This document shows, in pieces, positions 14,542-25,387 of a stretch of DNA of 49,094 bases. Each line of letters begins with the position of its first letter. Within the stretch, counting starts at the first letter, position 1. The notes beneath the pieces were generated by a model, which was not told the DNA's origin, did not search any database, and saw only the letters and a list, made by a program, of their open reading frames with translations. Where the stretch lies: contig JAGGRA010000001.1 of NCBI GenBank assembly GCA_018613035.1, positions 1 through 49,094 on the forward strand. Direction: 5' to 3'. Origin of the DNA: Pseudomonas sp. ISL-84 (GTDB taxonomy: Bacteria > Bacillota > Bacilli > Bacillales > Cytobacillaceae). Made by a program: the position numbers and the translations under genes.

Positions 14542-14575
14542 AAAAAAATTCGGGGAAGTCTCCCCGAATTTTTTT
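14542..14575 (-). terminator. Intrinsic terminator of mdh
   Basis: AAAAAAATTCGGGGA (14542-14556) and TCCCCGAATTTTTTT (14561-14575) form a 15-base-pair stem with T-runs on both sides, immediately after the mdh stop. Confidence 0.95.
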
Positions 14576-14577
14576 GC

Positions 14578-15516
14578 TTATGCCAATACTGCCATTACAT
14601 TGCGAACTGCTTCAGCTGACTTATCTAATTCAGCTTTTTCATCATTTGTTAATTCAAGCTCAATAACCTTTTCAATTCCATTTGCTCCAAGGATAGTTGG
14701 TACACCAAGGTAGATTCCTTGGTAACCATACTCACCTTCAAGGTAAGCGATAGAAGGAAGAACACGGCGCTGATCTTTAAGGATAGCTTCACACATCTCA
14801 ACCAGGGAAGCAGCTGGCGCATAATATGCACTGCCATTTCCTAATAGGTTAACGATTTCTCCGCCGCCTTTGCGTGTACGTTCCACAATAGCATCAAGAC
14901 GATCCTTTGGAATTAAAGTTTCTAAAGGAATGCCCCCTGCATAGGAATAACGCACTAGAGGAACCATATCATCTCCATGTCCTCCAAGTACAAATCCGGT
15001 AATATCCTTAACTGACAGGTTTAGTTCCTGTGCAACAAATGTACGGAAACGGGCTGTATCAAGGACTCCGGATTGGCCAATTACACGGTTTTTAGGGAAT
15101 CCCGATTCTTTAAATACTGTATAAGTCATAGCATCAACTGGGTTAGTTAGCACGACGATAAAGCTGTTTGGAGAATATTTAGCAATCTCCTGGGCTACAC
15201 TTTTCATGATTTTTTGGTTTGTTTGAACAAGGTCATCACGGCTCATGCCTGGCTTTCGGGCAATACCTGCAGTGATCACAACGATGTCAGAGTCCTTTGT
15301 GTCTTCATAGCTTGAAGTACCTGTAATGTTAGCATCAAAGCCTTGTACAGGGCTTGCTTCAAGCATATCAAGCGCTTTCCCTTTTGTAGGGTTTTCCATT
15401 TGTGGAATATCAACTAAAACAACATCTCCAAGTTCTTTCTGGGCAAGCAGGAATGCAGTTGTTGCACCAGTAAATCCCCCGCCAATTACAGAAATCTTTT
15501 TGCGTTTCAATGACAT
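14578..15516 (-). CDS. mdh: Malate dehydrogenase
   Basis: NAD-dependent oxidation of malate to oxaloacetate in the TCA cycle, of the lactate-dehydrogenase-like bacillus type. The 312 residues are the family length. Visible are the Rossmann motif [17 protein letters not shown], Asp of VVLVDIPQ that selects NAD, the substrate-binding [23 protein letters not shown], and the catalytic His in [16 protein letters not shown]. Last gene of citZ-icd-mdh; hairpins in the 156-base gap after icd suggest that part of the mdh message starts or is processed separately. Confidence 0.98.
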   Translation of the reverse strand: MSLKRKKISVIGGGFTGATTAFLLAQKELGDVVLVDIPQMENPTKGKALDMLEASPVQGFDANITGTSSYEDTKDSDIVVITAGIARKPGMSRDDLVQTNQKIMKSVAQEIAKYSPNSFIVVLTNPVDAMTYTVFKESGFPKNRVIGQSGVLDTARFRTFVAQELNLSVKDITGFVLGGHGDDMVPLVRYSYAGGIPLETLIPKDRLDAIVERTRKGGGEIVNLLGNGSAYYAPAASLVEMCEAILKDQRRVLPSIAYLEGEYGYQGIYLGVPTILGANGIEKVIELELTNDEKAELDKSAEAVRNVMAVLA

Positions 15517-15604
15517 GAATAGTTCCCCCTTTTGGTATTTAAAGTATCAGGATTTAGCCTGAATTATATAAGAGGCCGTTCTGAAAGAACAGCCTTCTTA
15601 GGAG

Positions 15605-15650
15605 AAAAAACACTGCCCGTTGGACAAATATGTCCGGATATGCGGGCTTT
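15605..15650 (-). terminator. Terminator-like hairpin between icd and mdh
   Basis: GCCCG/CGGGC (15615-15619, 15643-15647) with inner GGAC/GTCC, followed by AGTGTTTTTT on the minus strand. A second hairpin, GGCTGTTC/GAACGGCC (about 15572-15593), follows before mdh. Partial termination or mRNA processing within the operon is likely. Confidence 0.6.
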
Positions 15651-15672
15651 TAGGTTTGTTGAACTTTTGATA

Positions 15673-16941
15673 TTATTCCATGTTCTTGATTAATTCGTCA
15701 CCGAATTCAGAGCACTTCACTTCAGTTGCTCCATCCATTAGGCGTGCAAAGTCATATGTTACAACTTTAGAAGCAATGGATTTTTCCATGGACTTAACAA
15801 TCATGTTGGCAGCTTCATTCCAGCCTAAGTGTTCAAGCATTAGCACACCGGAAAGAATGACAGAAGAAGGGTTGACCTTATCTTGGCCAGCATATTTTGG
15901 AGCTGTACCATGTGTTGCTTCAAAGATCGCATGTCCCGTTTCATAGTTGATGTTAGCGCCAGGAGCAATTCCGATACCTCCAACCTGTGCTGCAAGTGCA
16001 TCAGAGATATAGTCTCCATTGAGGTTCATTGTAGCAACCACATCGAATTCTTTAGGACGAGTTAGGATTTGCTGAAGGAAGATATCAGCGATTGCATCTT
16101 TTACGATGATTTTGCCTGCTGCTTCAGCGTCTGCTTGAGCACTGTTAGCTGCTTCAACACCTTGCTCATCTTTAATGCGGTCATATTGAGCCCATGTAAA
16201 TACTTTATCGCCGTATTCTCTTTCAGCAAGCTCATATCCCCAGTTTTTAAAGGCTCCTTCAGTAAACTTCATGATATTGCCTTTATGTACAAGTGTTAAT
16301 GATTTGCGGCCTTCTTTAATTGCATACTCAATAGCAGCACGAACTAAACGGCTTGTACCTTCCTCTGAAACAGGCTTGATGCCGATTCCGGAAGTTTCCG
16401 GGAAGCGGATTTTGTTAACGCCCATTTCATCCTGAAGGAATGAAACTAACTTTTTAACTTCATCTGAACCCTTTGCATACTCGATACCTGCATAAATATC
16501 CTCTGTATTTTCACGGAAAATAACCATGTCAGTATCCTGCGGACGTTTAACCGGAGAAGGAACACCTTCAAACCAGCGAACTGGACGCAAGCATACAAAT
16601 AGGTCAAGCTCTTGGCGAAGCGCAACGTTTAGAGAACGGATTCCACCGCCGATAGGAGTTGTTAAAGGCCCTTTAATAGCGATTAAATATTCATTAATTA
16701 CATCAAGTGTTTCAGATGGAAGCCACTCGCCAGTCTGGTTAAAAGCTTTTTCTCCCGCTAAAACTTCTTTCCAAACAAGTTTGCGCTCCCCTTTATATGC
16801 CTTTTCAACAGCGGCATCTAAAACTCTGGAAGCAGCAGTCCAAATATCCGGGCCTGTTCCGTCGCCCTCGATAAATGGAACGATTGGGTTGTTTGGTACA
16901 TTTAGTACACCATTAGTAACTGTAATTTTTTCACCTTGCAT
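15673..16941 (-). CDS. icd: Isocitrate dehydrogenase (NADP)
   Basis: Oxidative decarboxylation of isocitrate to 2-oxoglutarate. The 422 residues match bacillus Icd (423). Visible are the substrate segment [14 protein letters not shown] with the Ser that corresponds to the E. coli phosphorylation site, the metal/substrate segment [18 protein letters not shown], and the NADP-specific [18 protein letters not shown]. Members of this class end with the same EFGDELI helix seen here. Located between citZ (227 bases upstream) and mdh, as in B. subtilis; cotranscription is likely. Confidence 0.98.
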   Translation of the reverse strand: MQGEKITVTNGVLNVPNNPIVPFIEGDGTGPDIWTAASRVLDAAVEKAYKGERKLVWKEVLAGEKAFNQTGEWLPSETLDVINEYLIAIKGPLTTPIGGGIRSLNVALRQELDLFVCLRPVRWFEGVPSPVKRPQDTDMVIFRENTEDIYAGIEYAKGSDEVKKLVSFLQDEMGVNKIRFPETSGIGIKPVSEEGTSRLVRAAIEYAIKEGRKSLTLVHKGNIMKFTEGAFKNWGYELAEREYGDKVFTWAQYDRIKDEQGVEAANSAQADAEAAGKIIVKDAIADIFLQQILTRPKEFDVVATMNLNGDYISDALAAQVGGIGIAPGANINYETGHAIFEATHGTAPKYAGQDKVNPSSVILSGVLMLEHLGWNEAANMIVKSMEKSIASKVVTYDFARLMDGATEVKCSEFGDELIKNME

Positions 16942-17027
16942 TGTTTATACCCTCCATTTTGAAAAGTGCGAGCATCAGCCTTTATATGTATCTTGATGCG
17001 GCGATGCTGCATCAGTATATCAGAATC

Positions 17028-17058
17028 AAAGGTTAGAAGGCATATGCCTCTAACCTTT
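17028..17058 (-). terminator. Strong hairpin after citZ, weak U-tract
   Basis: AAAGGTTAGA (17028-17037) pairs with TCTAACCTTT (17049-17058) around the inner palindrome GGCATATGCC. The minus strand continues TTTGATTC, so termination is probably partial; the hairpin may protect the citZ 3' end. Confidence 0.6.
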
Positions 17059-17168
17059 TCCCTGCTCTCTCTATTACAGCAATTTTTTGATAAAAAGTAA
17101 AATGCTGAGTATTTTTTTATTTCCTCTGTTAAATTCAGGTGTTGATTTGCGCTGCAGACAGCAGATTA

Positions 17169-18287
17169 TTAGCCTCTTTGGTCAACAGGCACATATTTTT
17201 GCATCCCTGGGCCTGTGTAATCAGCACGAGGACGGATTAGTCGATTGTTTTCGTACTGTTCAAGAATATGTGCAAGCCATCCGGAAACACGGCTAACTGC
17301 AAAAATCGGCGTGAACAGATCATGGTCGATGCCCAGGCTGTGGTAAACAGACGCAGAGTAGAAGTCAACATTTGGAGGAAGGTTCTTCTCTCCTGTAACG
17401 ATTCCTTCGATCTGAGTTGACATCTTATACCAGTGAGGTTCTCCAGTAAGCTCGGTAAGCTTCTTGGACATTTCTCTTAAATGCTTGGCACGCGGGTCGC
17501 CCTGGCGATAAACGCGGTGTCCAAAGCCCATGATTTTTTCTTTGTTGTTAAGCTTTTCACGAATATATGGTTCCACATTTTCTAATGTGCCGATTTCAGT
17601 AAGCATTTTCATTACTGCTTCATTAGCACCGCCGTGCAGTGGGCCTTTTAAAGCGCCGATAGCAGCAGTTACACCAGAATAGATATCTGATAATGTTGCC
17701 ACACAAACACGTGCAGTAAATGTTGAAGCGTTTAGTTCATGGTCGGCATGAAGGACTAACGCTTTATTAAATGCTTCTACAGCAATATCTTCAGGCTCAT
17801 TGCCAGTAAGCATGTACAGGAAGTTTGCCGCAAACCCAAGATCTGTTCTTGGAGCAACCGGCTCAAGCCCTTTTCTCACCCGTGCAAATGCCGTTACAAT
17901 AGCAGGCATTTTAGCTTGGAGACGAATTGCTTTTTTATAGTTAGCTTCTTCATCCATCTGGTCTGCTTCATTATCATAAAGTCCTAAAAGAGACACAGCC
18001 GAACGAAGGGCAGCCATTGGATGCACTTTGTCAATCGGATATGTTTTAAAATGGTTCAATACTTCCTCAGGAAGAGAATAGTTTTCAGCAAGCTGATTTT
18101 TCAATTCCTCCAATTGTGATTGAGTTGGAAGTTTCCTGTGCCATAAAAGGTAAATTACCTCTTCAAAACTTGCATTTTCAGCCAGATCATCAATATTGTA
18201 GCCTGCATAAGTTAAAGTGTCGTCTATGATGGAACTAATAGACGAAGTAGTAGCAACTACCCCTTCAAGACCGCGTGTTACTGTCAT
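17169..18287 (-). CDS. citZ: Citrate synthase II
   Basis: Condenses acetyl-CoA and oxaloacetate, entry of the TCA cycle. From ATG 18287 (AAAGGAGAG about eight bases upstream; the family N-terminus MTVTRGLEGVVATTSS) it has 372 residues, the length of B. subtilis CitZ. Catalytic segments LHADHELNASTFTARV, GPLHGGANEAVMKML, GFGHRVYRQGDPRAKH and VDFYSASVYHSLGI contain the two active-site His and the Asp. The open frame continues to 18329 without a ribosome site. Head of citZ-icd-mdh; a promoter with a cre-like site lies about 440 bases upstream, leaving a long leader. Confidence 0.97.
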   Translation of the reverse strand: MTVTRGLEGVVATTSSISSIIDDTLTYAGYNIDDLAENASFEEVIYLLWHRKLPTQSQLEELKNQLAENYSLPEEVLNHFKTYPIDKVHPMAALRSAVSLLGLYDNEADQMDEEANYKKAIRLQAKMPAIVTAFARVRKGLEPVAPRTDLGFAANFLYMLTGNEPEDIAVEAFNKALVLHADHELNASTFTARVCVATLSDIYSGVTAAIGALKGPLHGGANEAVMKMLTEIGTLENVEPYIREKLNNKEKIMGFGHRVYRQGDPRAKHLREMSKKLTELTGEPHWYKMSTQIEGIVTGEKNLPPNVDFYSASVYHSLGIDHDLFTPIFAVSRVSGWLAHILEQYENNRLIRPRADYTGPGMQKYVPVDQRG

Positions 18288-18711
18288 ACCGAATCTCTCC
18301 TTTACATAATAAAATTTCCCCATACCCATTTTTGTCTGTACATGTCGTAAGTAAGCCGAACCTGTTTTTCAACTTTTCAGAAAAGCTTCCTTGAGCAGGT
18401 TCAAGCTGTCCGGATTTCGCCGTCCATTTGAACATGCTTTTATACAGGCTGCTTAACAGCCTTTGCAAGTCGGCTTGGGTTAGCCGATCCACAGACCAAA
18501 ATCATGAAAGGTGAAACTTCCATTTAGTGAGAGGCCACTCCCCGATATACGGAAGAAGTAAACTTTCTTTTGGCATATTTTCCATCGAGCGGTTGCTCGG
18601 TTATGCTGCAAAAAAAAAGAAAATGCTTACATTTTTTCTGTACTCGAAAAATTTAAAGTATATTAATAATATTTTAATAGAGCTTAACTGAATATAAAAG
18701 GTACCGCGAAT
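18288..18711 (-). promoter_or_regulatory. Long 5' leader of citZ with several hairpins
   Basis: About 430 nt between the predicted start site and citZ hold no convincing gene. Minus-strand stems seen: CGAGC/GCTCG (near 18590), CGGCT/AGCCG (18471-18486) and AGGCTG/CAGCCT (18446-18463). A 27-codon frame (18523-18440) beginning ATG GAA GTT lies among them without a good ribosome site. Function unknown. Confidence 0.4.
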
Positions 18712-18761
18712 TAGGTTGCGCTTACAAGTCCTATTATAAACAATTATCTGACTTTTGTGAA
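18712..18761 (-). promoter_or_regulatory. citZ promoter with overlapping cre-like site
   Basis: TTCACA (18761-18756), a 17-base spacer and TATAAT (18738-18733) form a sigma-A promoter. TTGTAAGCGCAACCTA (18727-18712) matches the cre consensus WTGNNARCGNWWWCAW at 14 of 16 positions and covers the expected start site near 18726, a classic repression position for CcpA. Confidence 0.65.
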
Positions 18762-18806
18762 CGGAAAGCACTCAAATTGTTAAAAAATATTATTTTTCGA
18801 AAAAAG

Positions 18807-19268
18807 TTATTTAAAAAATTCAAAGATTTTCATCGCCATGTAAGCAATCCCTGCACCAATCAGAGGACCAACGGCAACCCCTTTAAACAGCGATACAGCA
18901 AGAATGGTACCAAGCACAAGAGCGGTTGTAATATGGGGATCCTCTGCGAGCAAGCTAATACCGCCTTTCGCCAGGAGCGCCACAGCCATACCTGAAATCA
19001 GGGCAATCCATGCAAAAGGTGATTTAAAGGCGCCGGTCAAATCACGGAACCCGATCTCTCCACTAGCAATTGGCGCCAGGACAGCAATTGTGATGATGGT
19101 CACACCCCAATTGATTCCTTTGGATTGCAAAAAAGTGAATGACTTTGAATCAAGGCCAGCAGCTTTTAGGACAATCAATACGAAAACCGCAACCATCAAT
19201 GATTGATTTTTGGCCACAACACCTATAGCCAGTAAAAGAAGTAAAAATATGAGTGATTGTGAAAACAT
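18807..19268 (-). CDS. ytwI: DUF441 family membrane protein YtwI
   Basis: Small integral membrane protein of unknown function (DUF441). From ATG 19268, preceded by GGCAGGTGA, it has 153 residues with four to five hydrophobic helices: SLIFLLLLLAIGVVA at the N-terminus, SLMVAVFVLIVLKAAG, ITIAVLAPIAS, PFAWIALISGMAVALLA and LVLGTILAVSLFKGVAVGPLIGAGIAYMAM. The open frame extends to 19319 with no ribosome site. Same neighbours as B. subtilis ytwI, between citZ and ytvI; divergent from ytvI. Confidence 0.88.
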   Translation of the reverse strand: MFSQSLIFLLLLLAIGVVAKNQSLMVAVFVLIVLKAAGLDSKSFTFLQSKGINWGVTIITIAVLAPIASGEIGFRDLTGAFKSPFAWIALISGMAVALLAKGGISLLAEDPHITTALVLGTILAVSLFKGVAVGPLIGAGIAYMAMKIFEFFK

Positions 19269-19454
19269 TAACTTATTCACCTGCCAGCTCTCTATATTAT
19301 CGTAACATAATTTCTTCATTTTTAATAATTTCTATGTTTTTTTGCCTATTTCATAAAAATTAGAATACTTATTATAATAGGCTTAATAGTATCTTTCTGC
19401 TTAAGAAGAGGTAAATATTTTTTCATTTTAAGCAAAAAGAAAAATGGTGTATGA

Positions 19455-19482
19455 TGATATTAATTAATAATTTGCATAAAAA
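19455..19482 (+). promoter_or_regulatory. Candidate sigma-E promoter of ytvI
   Basis: TGATATT (19455-19461), 13 bases, then CATAAAAA (19475-19482) resembles the mother-cell sigma-E pattern (kmATATT, 13-15 bases, CATAcAnT). A start near 19490 would give a leader of about 37 nt. The -10 box is imperfect. Confidence 0.4.
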
Positions 19483-19526
19483 TGGAACTATTTAAGGCTA
19501 ATCCTAATTGAAAAGGAGGCAGTTTT

Positions 19527-20648
19527 TTGAATCCGGCATACATATATCGAACAGTAAGATTTTTCTTTGTCATTGGATTTGTGATTTTAAGTTTATATGC
19601 TTTTTTCTATTTATCCAAAGTTACCTATCCTTTTTTGATTGGATTGGCCATTGCTTTTCTTATTAACCCGTTTGTTAATTTATTAGAAGCAAAATGGAAA
19701 ATGCCGAGGGCCATTGCTGTACTAATTGCATTGATTCTTATCTTTGCCATTTTTGCAGGATTAATCACACTGCTTATAGCCGAAATTGTTTCGGGAGCGG
19801 ATTATTTGGCAAGAGTCGTGCCTACACATCTTGAAACATTAATCGGCTTCATTGAACAGTTTTTTGCCGGACAAATCATTCCCCTCTACAACCAGCTTAC
19901 TAGTCTATTTAATAATCTCGGTACCGGCCAGCAAGATACTATTTTAACGAATATTGAAAATGTAGGAAAGCAAATTGGCTCTACTCTCGGAGACTTTATC
20001 CAGGCATTTTTTGAAAAGATCCCAAATATCCTGTCCTGGTTCCCAAATGCGGCAACTGTTTTAATCTTTTCGCTGCTTGCCACTTTTTTTATAAGCAAGG
20101 ATTGGCACAGGCTATCAGGATTATTTAGCCGAATGATTCCCAGCAGGGCCAAAACAAGCGGAAGAACCGTTTTCACAGACCTGCAAAAAGCCCTTTTTGG
20201 TTTTATAAAAGCGCAGGCAACTTTAGTATCCATCACAACTGTTATTATATTGGCGGGACTCCTGATTCTCCGAGTTGATTATGCGATCACAATAGCACTC
20301 GTTACAGGCCTGGTGGACATCATTCCTTATCTTGGTACAGGGTTGATTTTTGTCCCCTGGATCATCTATGAGGCCATCGGAGGAGAAATGAGCAAAGCAA
20401 TTGGATTAGGAATCCTTTATGTAATCGTCTTAGTGCAGCGCCAGATTATGGAGCCGAAGATTCTCTCATCGAGCATTGGCCTCGACCCATTAGCCACCCT
20501 TATTGCCTTGTTTGTCGGCTTTAAATTAATCGGCTTCCTTGGATTAATTGTAGGTCCGGTTACACTTGTATTAATCACTACTCTGCATAAAGCAGGTGTC
20601 TTCAGGGATATATGGATGTTTATAAAAGGGGATGAAAAAGTTACATAG
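19527..20648 (+). CDS. ytvI: Sporulation integral membrane protein YtvI (AI-2E transporter family)
   Basis: 373-residue multi-spanning membrane protein of the AI-2E/PerM/TqsA family; the YtvI branch is annotated as sporulation-linked. Hydrophobic helices are seen near residues 9-30, 35-50 and 60-85, then a soluble stretch with amphipathic helices (90-170), and four to five more helices to the end, including the conserved IALVTGLVDIIPYLGTGLIF and LVVG-type segment GFLGLIVGPVTLVLITTL. TTG start with AAAGGAGG seven bases upstream. Ends at a bidirectional terminator facing fxsA. Substrate unknown. Confidence 0.88.
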   Translation: MNPAYIYRTVRFFFVIGFVILSLYAFFYLSKVTYPFLIGLAIAFLINPFVNLLEAKWKMPRAIAVLIALILIFAIFAGLITLLIAEIVSGADYLARVVPTHLETLIGFIEQFFAGQIIPLYNQLTSLFNNLGTGQQDTILTNIENVGKQIGSTLGDFIQAFFEKIPNILSWFPNAATVLIFSLLATFFISKDWHRLSGLFSRMIPSRAKTSGRTVFTDLQKALFGFIKAQATLVSITTVIILAGLLILRVDYAITIALVTGLVDIIPYLGTGLIFVPWIIYEAIGGEMSKAIGLGILYVIVLVQRQIMEPKILSSSIGLDPLATLIALFVGFKLIGFLGLIVGPVTLVLITTLHKAGVFRDIWMFIKGDEKVT

Positions 20649-20680
20649 AAAAGCCGCTCCTGATAAAAGGAGCGGCTTTC
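20648..20680. terminator. Bidirectional terminator between ytvI and fxsA
   Basis: AAAGCCGCTCCT (20650-20661) pairs with AGGAGCGGCTTT (20668-20679), between convergent genes. Confidence 0.85.
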
Positions 20681-20698
20681 TGTATATATACAAATTTT

Positions 20699-21085
20699 TC
20701 ATCTAATGATTGTAATCGTGCCCTTGTTCATCCACTTTCGTATTCCGATAAGCAGAATTTTCTTATACAGCCTTCTTGTCGGAGGAGCCAGAAGAGTAAA
20801 ACCAGCTGCATCTGTTATGAAGCCGGGGGTAAGAAGCAAAGTGCCCCCTACAAGAATGCATACTCCATCAAGGATGGTATCTCCGGGCATTTGTCCATAT
20901 TGGAGCTGGTCCTGCAATTTTCTGATTGTTTCCAGGCCTTGCTTTTTAGCCAGATAAGCTCCGAGAATGCCTGTGAATATGATGATCGCCAGGGTAGGCC
21001 ATAGACCGATTGTATTTCCTGATAATAACAAAATTCCTATTTCAGCCGCTGGTACGATAATCAGCAACAAGAGAATGTAGCGCAT
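20699..21085 (-). CDS. fxsA: FxsA family membrane protein
   Basis: 128-residue inner membrane protein of the FxsA family (B. subtilis YtzA). E. coli FxsA is associated with relief from phage exclusion by F plasmid; the role in bacilli is unknown. Helices are visible at LLLLIIVPAAEIGILLL, TLAIIIFTGILGAYLA and GVCILVGGTLLLTPGFITDAAGFTLL, with the conserved LLTPGFITDAAGFTLLAPPTRRL family core. Between pyk and ytvI, as in B. subtilis. Confidence 0.9.
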   Translation of the reverse strand: MRYILLLLIIVPAAEIGILLLSGNTIGLWPTLAIIIFTGILGAYLAKKQGLETIRKLQDQLQYGQMPGDTILDGVCILVGGTLLLTPGFITDAAGFTLLAPPTRRLYKKILLIGIRKWMNKGTITIIR

Positions 21086-21198
21086 ATAGCCACCTCTTTT
21101 AGTTTAAGACTTAAGTTAATTATATCAAATAAATGAACGCACTTATAACAATTTGTCCATCCTCTTTTTCATTGTATTCGCTATTCAGAAGAAACATT

Positions 21199-21229
21199 CA
21201 AAAAAAGGAAGGGGCTGCCCTTCCTTTTT
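21199..21229 (-). terminator. Intrinsic terminator of pfkA-pyk
   Basis: AAAAAGGAAGGG / CCCTTCCTTTTTT-type stem with a short GCAG loop followed by a T-run on the minus strand, 12 bases after the pyk stop. Confidence 0.9.
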
Positions 21230-21240
21230 AACGTAAAACT

Positions 21241-23001
21241 TTATAGTACGCTCGCGTGCCCGTTATAGATAACACCGCGCTGAGAGTCAACTGTCACTTC
21301 CTGTCCATCTTTTAACAGGGTTGTCGCTCTTTCTACTCCTACAATAACTGGAATACCAATATTAAGCCCAACCACTGCCGCATGACTTGTGAGGCCGCCT
21401 TCTTCAGTAATAAGAGCGCTGCACTTTTCAATTGCCGGAACCATTTCACGGTCTGAGCCAATGGTTACAAGGATAGACCCTTCCGTAACCTTCGCTAGTG
21501 CTTCTTCTGCATTTCTGGCAATTACAACTTTACCGAAAGCAGATTTGCGCCCAATGCCTTGTGCTTTTGCCAGGACATCGCCGACAACATGAATTTTCAT
21601 CAGGTTAGTCGTACCTGCTTCACCAACAGGAACTCCTGCAGTGATGACCACCAGGTCTCCAGAAGCAACAATTCCGCTGTTTAAGCTTTCTTCAACTGCA
21701 ATATCAAGCATATCATCTGTTGTAGTCGCTCTTTGGCCGATTTGAGGATATACACCCCATGTTAGAGCAAGGCGGCGTGACACATGGTCATTGGATGTTA
21801 CAGCTACAATTGGAGCTTTTGGACGGTATTTCGATATCATTCTAGCAGTATGGCCACTCTCAGTTGGTGTAATGATTGCATTTACATCCAAGTTTAATGC
21901 CGTATGCGCAACCGATTGTCCAATCGCATCTGTAATATTATGCTCATTATCCTTGCTGCGGTTGGATAAAATTTCTTTGTGATCCAGCGCAGACTCAGCT
22001 CTTGATGCAATGTTGTGCATCGTTTGCACCGCTTCAACAGGGTATGACCCCGCAGCTGTCTCGCCTGATAGCATGATGGCATCCGTTCCATCAAAAATGG
22101 CATTTGCTACGTCACTGGCTTCCGCACGTGTAGGGCGTGGATTCCGCTGCATGGAATCAAGCATTTGTGTAGCAGTGATGACAGGTTTTCCCTGTGCATT
22201 ACACTTCTTAATTAATTTCTTTTGTACAAGAGGAACTTCTTCTGCTGGGATTTCAACACCAAGATCGCCTCGCGCCACCATCAGTCCGTCTGAAATCTCA
22301 AGGATTTCATCGATATTATCAACGCCTTCCTGGTTTTCAATCTTAGGAATGATGTTAATATGGGCAGCATTATGCTCTTCAAGAAGCTGTCTGATTTCCA
22401 ATACATCTGATGCCCTGCGGACAAATGATGCAGCAATAAAGTCTACTCCCTGTTCTATTCCAAATAGAATATCCTGCGCATCTTTTTCTGTAATTCCAGG
22501 CAGATTCACAGATACTCCAGGAACATTCACACCTTTTTTATTCTTCAGTGTTCCGCTGTTTAATATTTTTGTATGGATTTCACTATTTGCTTTATCTATC
22601 TTCGTAACTTCCAGGCCGATTAGTCCGTCATCAAGCAAAATTTTACTTCCAGTGTGCACATCTTCAATAAGGCCGGCATATGTAACAGAGAACTTCTCTG
22701 ATGTTCCCTCAACCTCATTCATGGATATGATAATATCGTCCCCTGCTTTTAACTCAACCGCACCCTCGCGCATATTGTTCGTACGGATCTCCGGACCCTT
22801 TGTATCCAAAAGGATCGCTACCGTCTTACCAGTGCTTTTTGATGCTTCACGAATATTTTGAATCCGCTGGCCATGTTCCTGAAAATCACCATGGGAAAAG
22901 TTCAAACGGGCTACATTCATGCCTGCCTGTATAAGCTGTGTCAACTTTTCTACACTTTCACTTGCCGGGCCTATTGTACAAACGATTTTCGTTTTACGCA
23001 T
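21241..23001 (-). CDS. pyk: Pyruvate kinase with C-terminal PEP-utilising domain
   Basis: Converts phosphoenolpyruvate and ADP to pyruvate and ATP. The 586 residues have the catalytic barrel ([77 protein letters not shown]) and the regulatory domain, then from about residue 475 an extra domain related to the phosphohistidine domain of PEP-utilising enzymes, with [16 protein letters not shown]; this extension is normal in bacilli. Second gene after pfkA (96 bases gap), so the two irreversible lower and upper glycolytic steps are probably cotranscribed. Confidence 0.98.
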   Translation of the reverse strand: MRKTKIVCTIGPASESVEKLTQLIQAGMNVARLNFSHGDFQEHGQRIQNIREASKSTGKTVAILLDTKGPEIRTNNMREGAVELKAGDDIIISMNEVEGTSEKFSVTYAGLIEDVHTGSKILLDDGLIGLEVTKIDKANSEIHTKILNSGTLKNKKGVNVPGVSVNLPGITEKDAQDILFGIEQGVDFIAASFVRRASDVLEIRQLLEEHNAAHINIIPKIENQEGVDNIDEILEISDGLMVARGDLGVEIPAEEVPLVQKKLIKKCNAQGKPVITATQMLDSMQRNPRPTRAEASDVANAIFDGTDAIMLSGETAAGSYPVEAVQTMHNIASRAESALDHKEILSNRSKDNEHNITDAIGQSVAHTALNLDVNAIITPTESGHTARMISKYRPKAPIVAVTSNDHVSRRLALTWGVYPQIGQRATTTDDMLDIAVEESLNSGIVASGDLVVITAGVPVGEAGTTNLMKIHVVGDVLAKAQGIGRKSAFGKVVIARNAEEALAKVTEGSILVTIGSDREMVPAIEKCSALITEEGGLTSHAAVVGLNIGIPVIVGVERATTLLKDGQEVTVDSQRGVIYNGHASVL

Positions 23002-23097
23002 ATAATTTTACCTCCTGAAATGAATGAAGCTCAGTTAAGCAGGCAGCTTGTAGGGGCATGTCTGCTTCTTTGGCTTTATAACTACCTTAACAAAAAA

Positions 23098-24072
<975 letters not shown>

Positions 24073-24244
24073 TTAGTTTTTATATAAAGCTGAAAAAGCG
24101 TGTTGTTTATTGCGCTGATTTCACCGGCCTAAGTATTTTTTTAAAATCATGACCGAAACGAAATTTGTATGTAATGACAGGCTCATTATGTAAAGCCGCA
24201 AGGCTGCTTATCTTATTATGAACAAAACGCTTGTGAATATTTCT

Positions 24245-24273
24245 AAAATACCATGAAGAAGGACGCATCTCAA
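24245..24273 (-). promoter_or_regulatory. Candidate sigma-A promoter of pfkA-pyk
   Basis: TTGAGA (24273-24268), 17 bases, TATTTT (24250-24245). It would leave a leader of about 180 nt before pfkA, in which I see no clear structure. Confidence 0.5.
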
Positions 24274-24316
24274 CTTAATCAGACGATTTAAAACAAAGAC
24301 AGAATTATCGGTGAAC

Positions 24317-24330
24317 TGAAAGCGTTTTAT
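24317..24330 (+). promoter_or_regulatory. cre-like sequence upstream of pfkA
   Basis: TGAAAGCGTTTTAT matches the cre core TGNNARCGNWWWCA at 12 of 14 positions and lies about 85 bp upstream of the predicted pfkA start site, where CcpA could activate. It fails at the final CA. Confidence 0.35.
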
Positions 24331-24379
24331 ATGGGAGAAGCAGTGATTTACGTCACATCAACAGGGATCAAGTCCATCA

Positions 24380-24415
24380 AAAAATAAAAACGTGCCCGAA
24401 AGCACGTTTTTATTT
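24380..24415 (-). terminator. Intrinsic terminator of accDA
   Basis: AAAAACGTGC (24386-24395) pairs with GCACGTTTTT (24402-24411), followed by ATTTTTTG on the minus strand; the stem overlaps the accA stop codon. Confidence 0.9.
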
Positions 24416-25387
24416 TACCCCAATAAATTCCTTTAAAAACGAATATTCACCAATAGATTTGAACTTGTTGTATCGGTGGTCGACCAGCTGTTCTTCAGAC
24501 AAACTCATTAAATCCCTTAGAGAGTTATTAAGAACAGATTCAATTTCAGCTGCCTGGGTTTTAACATCTTTGTGGGCGCCGCCTTTTACCTCGTCAATAA
24601 TCTCATCCACAACGCCAAGCTCTTTTAAATCCGGCGCGGTGATTCTCATTGATTCTGCTGCTTTTTTTGCCTGGGAAGCATCTTTCCAAAGAATCGCAGC
24701 AGCTCCTTCAGGCGAGATTACGGAATAAGTGGAGTTTTCAAGCATATGAATATGGTTTCCCACACCCAGTGCAAGCGCACCTCCGCTTCCCCCTTCACCA
24801 ATGACGATGCAAATGACTGGGACCTTTAAACTGGCCATTTCAAATAGATTTTTGGCAATGGCTTCACTTTGGCCACGTTCCTCGGCCGCTTTGCCCGGGT
24901 AAGCGCCTTTCGTATCAATAAAACAAATAATCGGCCTGCGGAACTTATCCGCCTGCTTCATAAGCCTTAGCGCTTTACGGTATCCCTCCGGATGAGGCAT
25001 TCCAAAGTTTCTGCGAATATTCTCTTTCGTATCTTTTCCGCGCTGATGCCCGATCACTGTTACCGGATGGCCCCTAAATTTCGCTATACCGCCGACAATC
25101 GCTTCATCATCTCCAAAGGCACGATCACCATGGCATTCGAAAAAGTCTTCAAAAAGATAAGAAATATAGTCCAGCGTAGTTGGCCTTGCAGGGTGCCGTG
25201 CAATTTGCACGCGATCCCAAGGTTTCATATTTTCATATATATCTGCTTCTAATTTTTCCAAGCGTGCTTCCAGTTTCTCTATTTCTGAAGATAGATCGAC
25301 ATCGGCCGTCTTCGTAAACTCTTTTAATTCTGCAATCTTTTTTTTCAGCTCCGTTACCGGACGTTCAAATTCTAACTCTCCTGCCAT
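24410..25387 (-). CDS. accA: Acetyl-CoA carboxylase carboxyltransferase subunit alpha
   Basis: With AccD forms the carboxyltransferase that moves the carboxyl group from biotin carrier protein to acetyl-CoA, making malonyl-CoA for fatty acid synthesis. The 325 residues have an N-terminal coiled helix ([18 protein letters not shown]) and the crotonase-like core with [33 protein letters not shown] and [18 protein letters not shown] with AGGAGGT eight bases upstream; the start overlaps the end of accD by 16 bases, implying coupled, equimolar synthesis. Confidence 0.98.
   Translation of the reverse strand: MAGELEFERPVTELKKKIAELKEFTKTADVDLSSEIEKLEARLEKLEADIYENMKPWDRVQIARHPARPTTLDYISYLFEDFFECHGDRAFGDDEAIVGGIAKFRGHPVTVIGHQRGKDTKENIRRNFGMPHPEGYRKALRLMKQADKFRRPIICFIDTKGAYPGKAAEERGQSEAIAKNLFEMASLKVPVICIVIGEGGSGGALALGVGNHIHMLENSTYSVISPEGAAAILWKDASQAKKAAESMRITAPDLKELGVVDEIIDEVKGGAHKDVKTQAAEIESVLNNSLRDLMSLSEEQLVDHRYNKFKSIGEYSFLKEFIGVK

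Noticed and set aside
18265..18492. 75-codon ORF in the citZ leader
   Set aside because: It begins at a GTG without a ribosome site and overlaps the citZ start; it is leader sequence.
18756..18775. Second cre site (TGTGAACGGAAAGCA) upstream of citZ
   Set aside because: It needs a one-base insertion to fit the cre consensus and overlaps the -35 box; not convincing.
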